DNA from: an uncultured Prevotella sp.
GTDB lineage: Bacteria > Bacteroidota > Bacteroidia > Bacteroidales > Bacteroidaceae
DNA: 5,144 nucleotides
NCBI GenBank assembly: GCA_945863825.1
Contig: CAMBBY010000146.1
Location: forward strand, 1 to 5,144
Direction: 5' to 3'
Below, piece after piece: positions 5,086 through 5,144 of this stretch. The first letter of the stretch is position 1, and each line of letters opens with the position of its first letter. A model generated the notes under the pieces. It searched no databases and was not told the origin of the DNA. It saw only the letters and a program-made list of their open reading frames with translations. The position numbers were made by a program, and so were the translations under genes.

Positions 5086-5099
5086 TTTAGTCTCTAAAT
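5057..5099 (-). repeat. Perfect 19-bp direct repeat in the DUF4294 leader
   Basis: CTCATTTTAGTCTCTAAAT (plus strand) occurs at 5057-5075 and 5081-5099, separated by five Ts, giving a 24-bp period. Each copy contains the inverted repeat TTTAG-TCT-CTAAA (5062-5074 and 5086-5098). The pair lies between the -7 box (5111-5118) and the start codon, so it is in the transcribed leader if that box is used. It could be an operator pair or an RNA element; function is unknown. Confidence 0.8.
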
Positions 5100-5110
5100 C
5101 AATCAGATGG

Positions 5111-5118
5111 CAAAGTTA
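5111..5118 (-). promoter_or_regulatory. -7 box of the DUF4294 promoter
   Basis: The minus strand reads TAACTTTG, an exact match to the Bacteroidota -7 consensus TAnnTTTG. It lies 63 bases upstream of the DUF4294 ATG. No clear -33 TTG is visible 19-21 bases further upstream; the window ends 26 bases beyond the box. Confidence 0.5.
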
Positions 5119-5144
5119 CACAAATAATTTGTATGCAGATATTT

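Overview
The window looks like a piece of a Bacteroidales chromosome, most likely Prevotella/Segatella. The evidence is Bacteroidota-type promoter boxes (TAnnTTTG), starts without Shine-Dalgarno sequences, a mammalian-type (type II, M28-fold) glutaminyl cyclase, and a DUF4294 protein whose signal peptide puts Gln at the likely cleavage point. The genus is an inference. The first 47 bases are not genomic: they are an Illumina Nextera adapter with an i5 index, so position 48 is the true end of the assembled molecule.

Layout. 1-47 adapter. 48-743 holds no convincing gene but does hold regulatory-looking structure: a Fur-box-like palindrome (146-162), four palindromes spaced 22-23 bp (209-293), three spaced 22 bp (491-556), and a 12-bp inverted repeat abutting the promoter of the next gene. 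744-1211 (+) encodes an Lrp/AsnC regulator. 1238-1336 is a long imperfect hairpin ending in a T-run, placed just before the next start codon (terminator, attenuator or small RNA). 1351-3096 (+) encodes a two-domain enzyme: a class I glutamine-amidotransferase-like gamma-glutamyl hydrolase (peptidase C26) joined to a zinc membrane-dipeptidase domain (peptidase M19), with all catalytic and metal residues visible in both halves. 3198-4229 (+) encodes the exported, membrane-anchored glutaminyl cyclase. A 24-bp hairpin (4251-4304) is a likely two-way terminator, followed by four 21-bp repeats (4325-4408) that touch the stop codon of the convergent gene. 4409-5047 (-) encodes an exported DUF4294 protein; its leader carries a 19-bp direct repeat and a 13-codon upstream ORF that overlaps its start as ATGA.

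How the genes may work together. The plus-strand genes share a theme of amino-acid and peptide metabolism centred on Glu/Gln. The Lrp-type regulator probably senses an amino acid. The fusion enzyme could remove a gamma-glutamyl group and then split the remaining dipeptide. The cyclase converts N-terminal Gln of exported proteins to pyroglutamate, and the DUF4294 protein is a plausible substrate. No known defence, mobile or CRISPR system is present. The least explained signal is the repeated appearance of short palindromes at 21-24 bp spacing in four places, with a different sequence each time, together with the structured RNA before the fusion gene.
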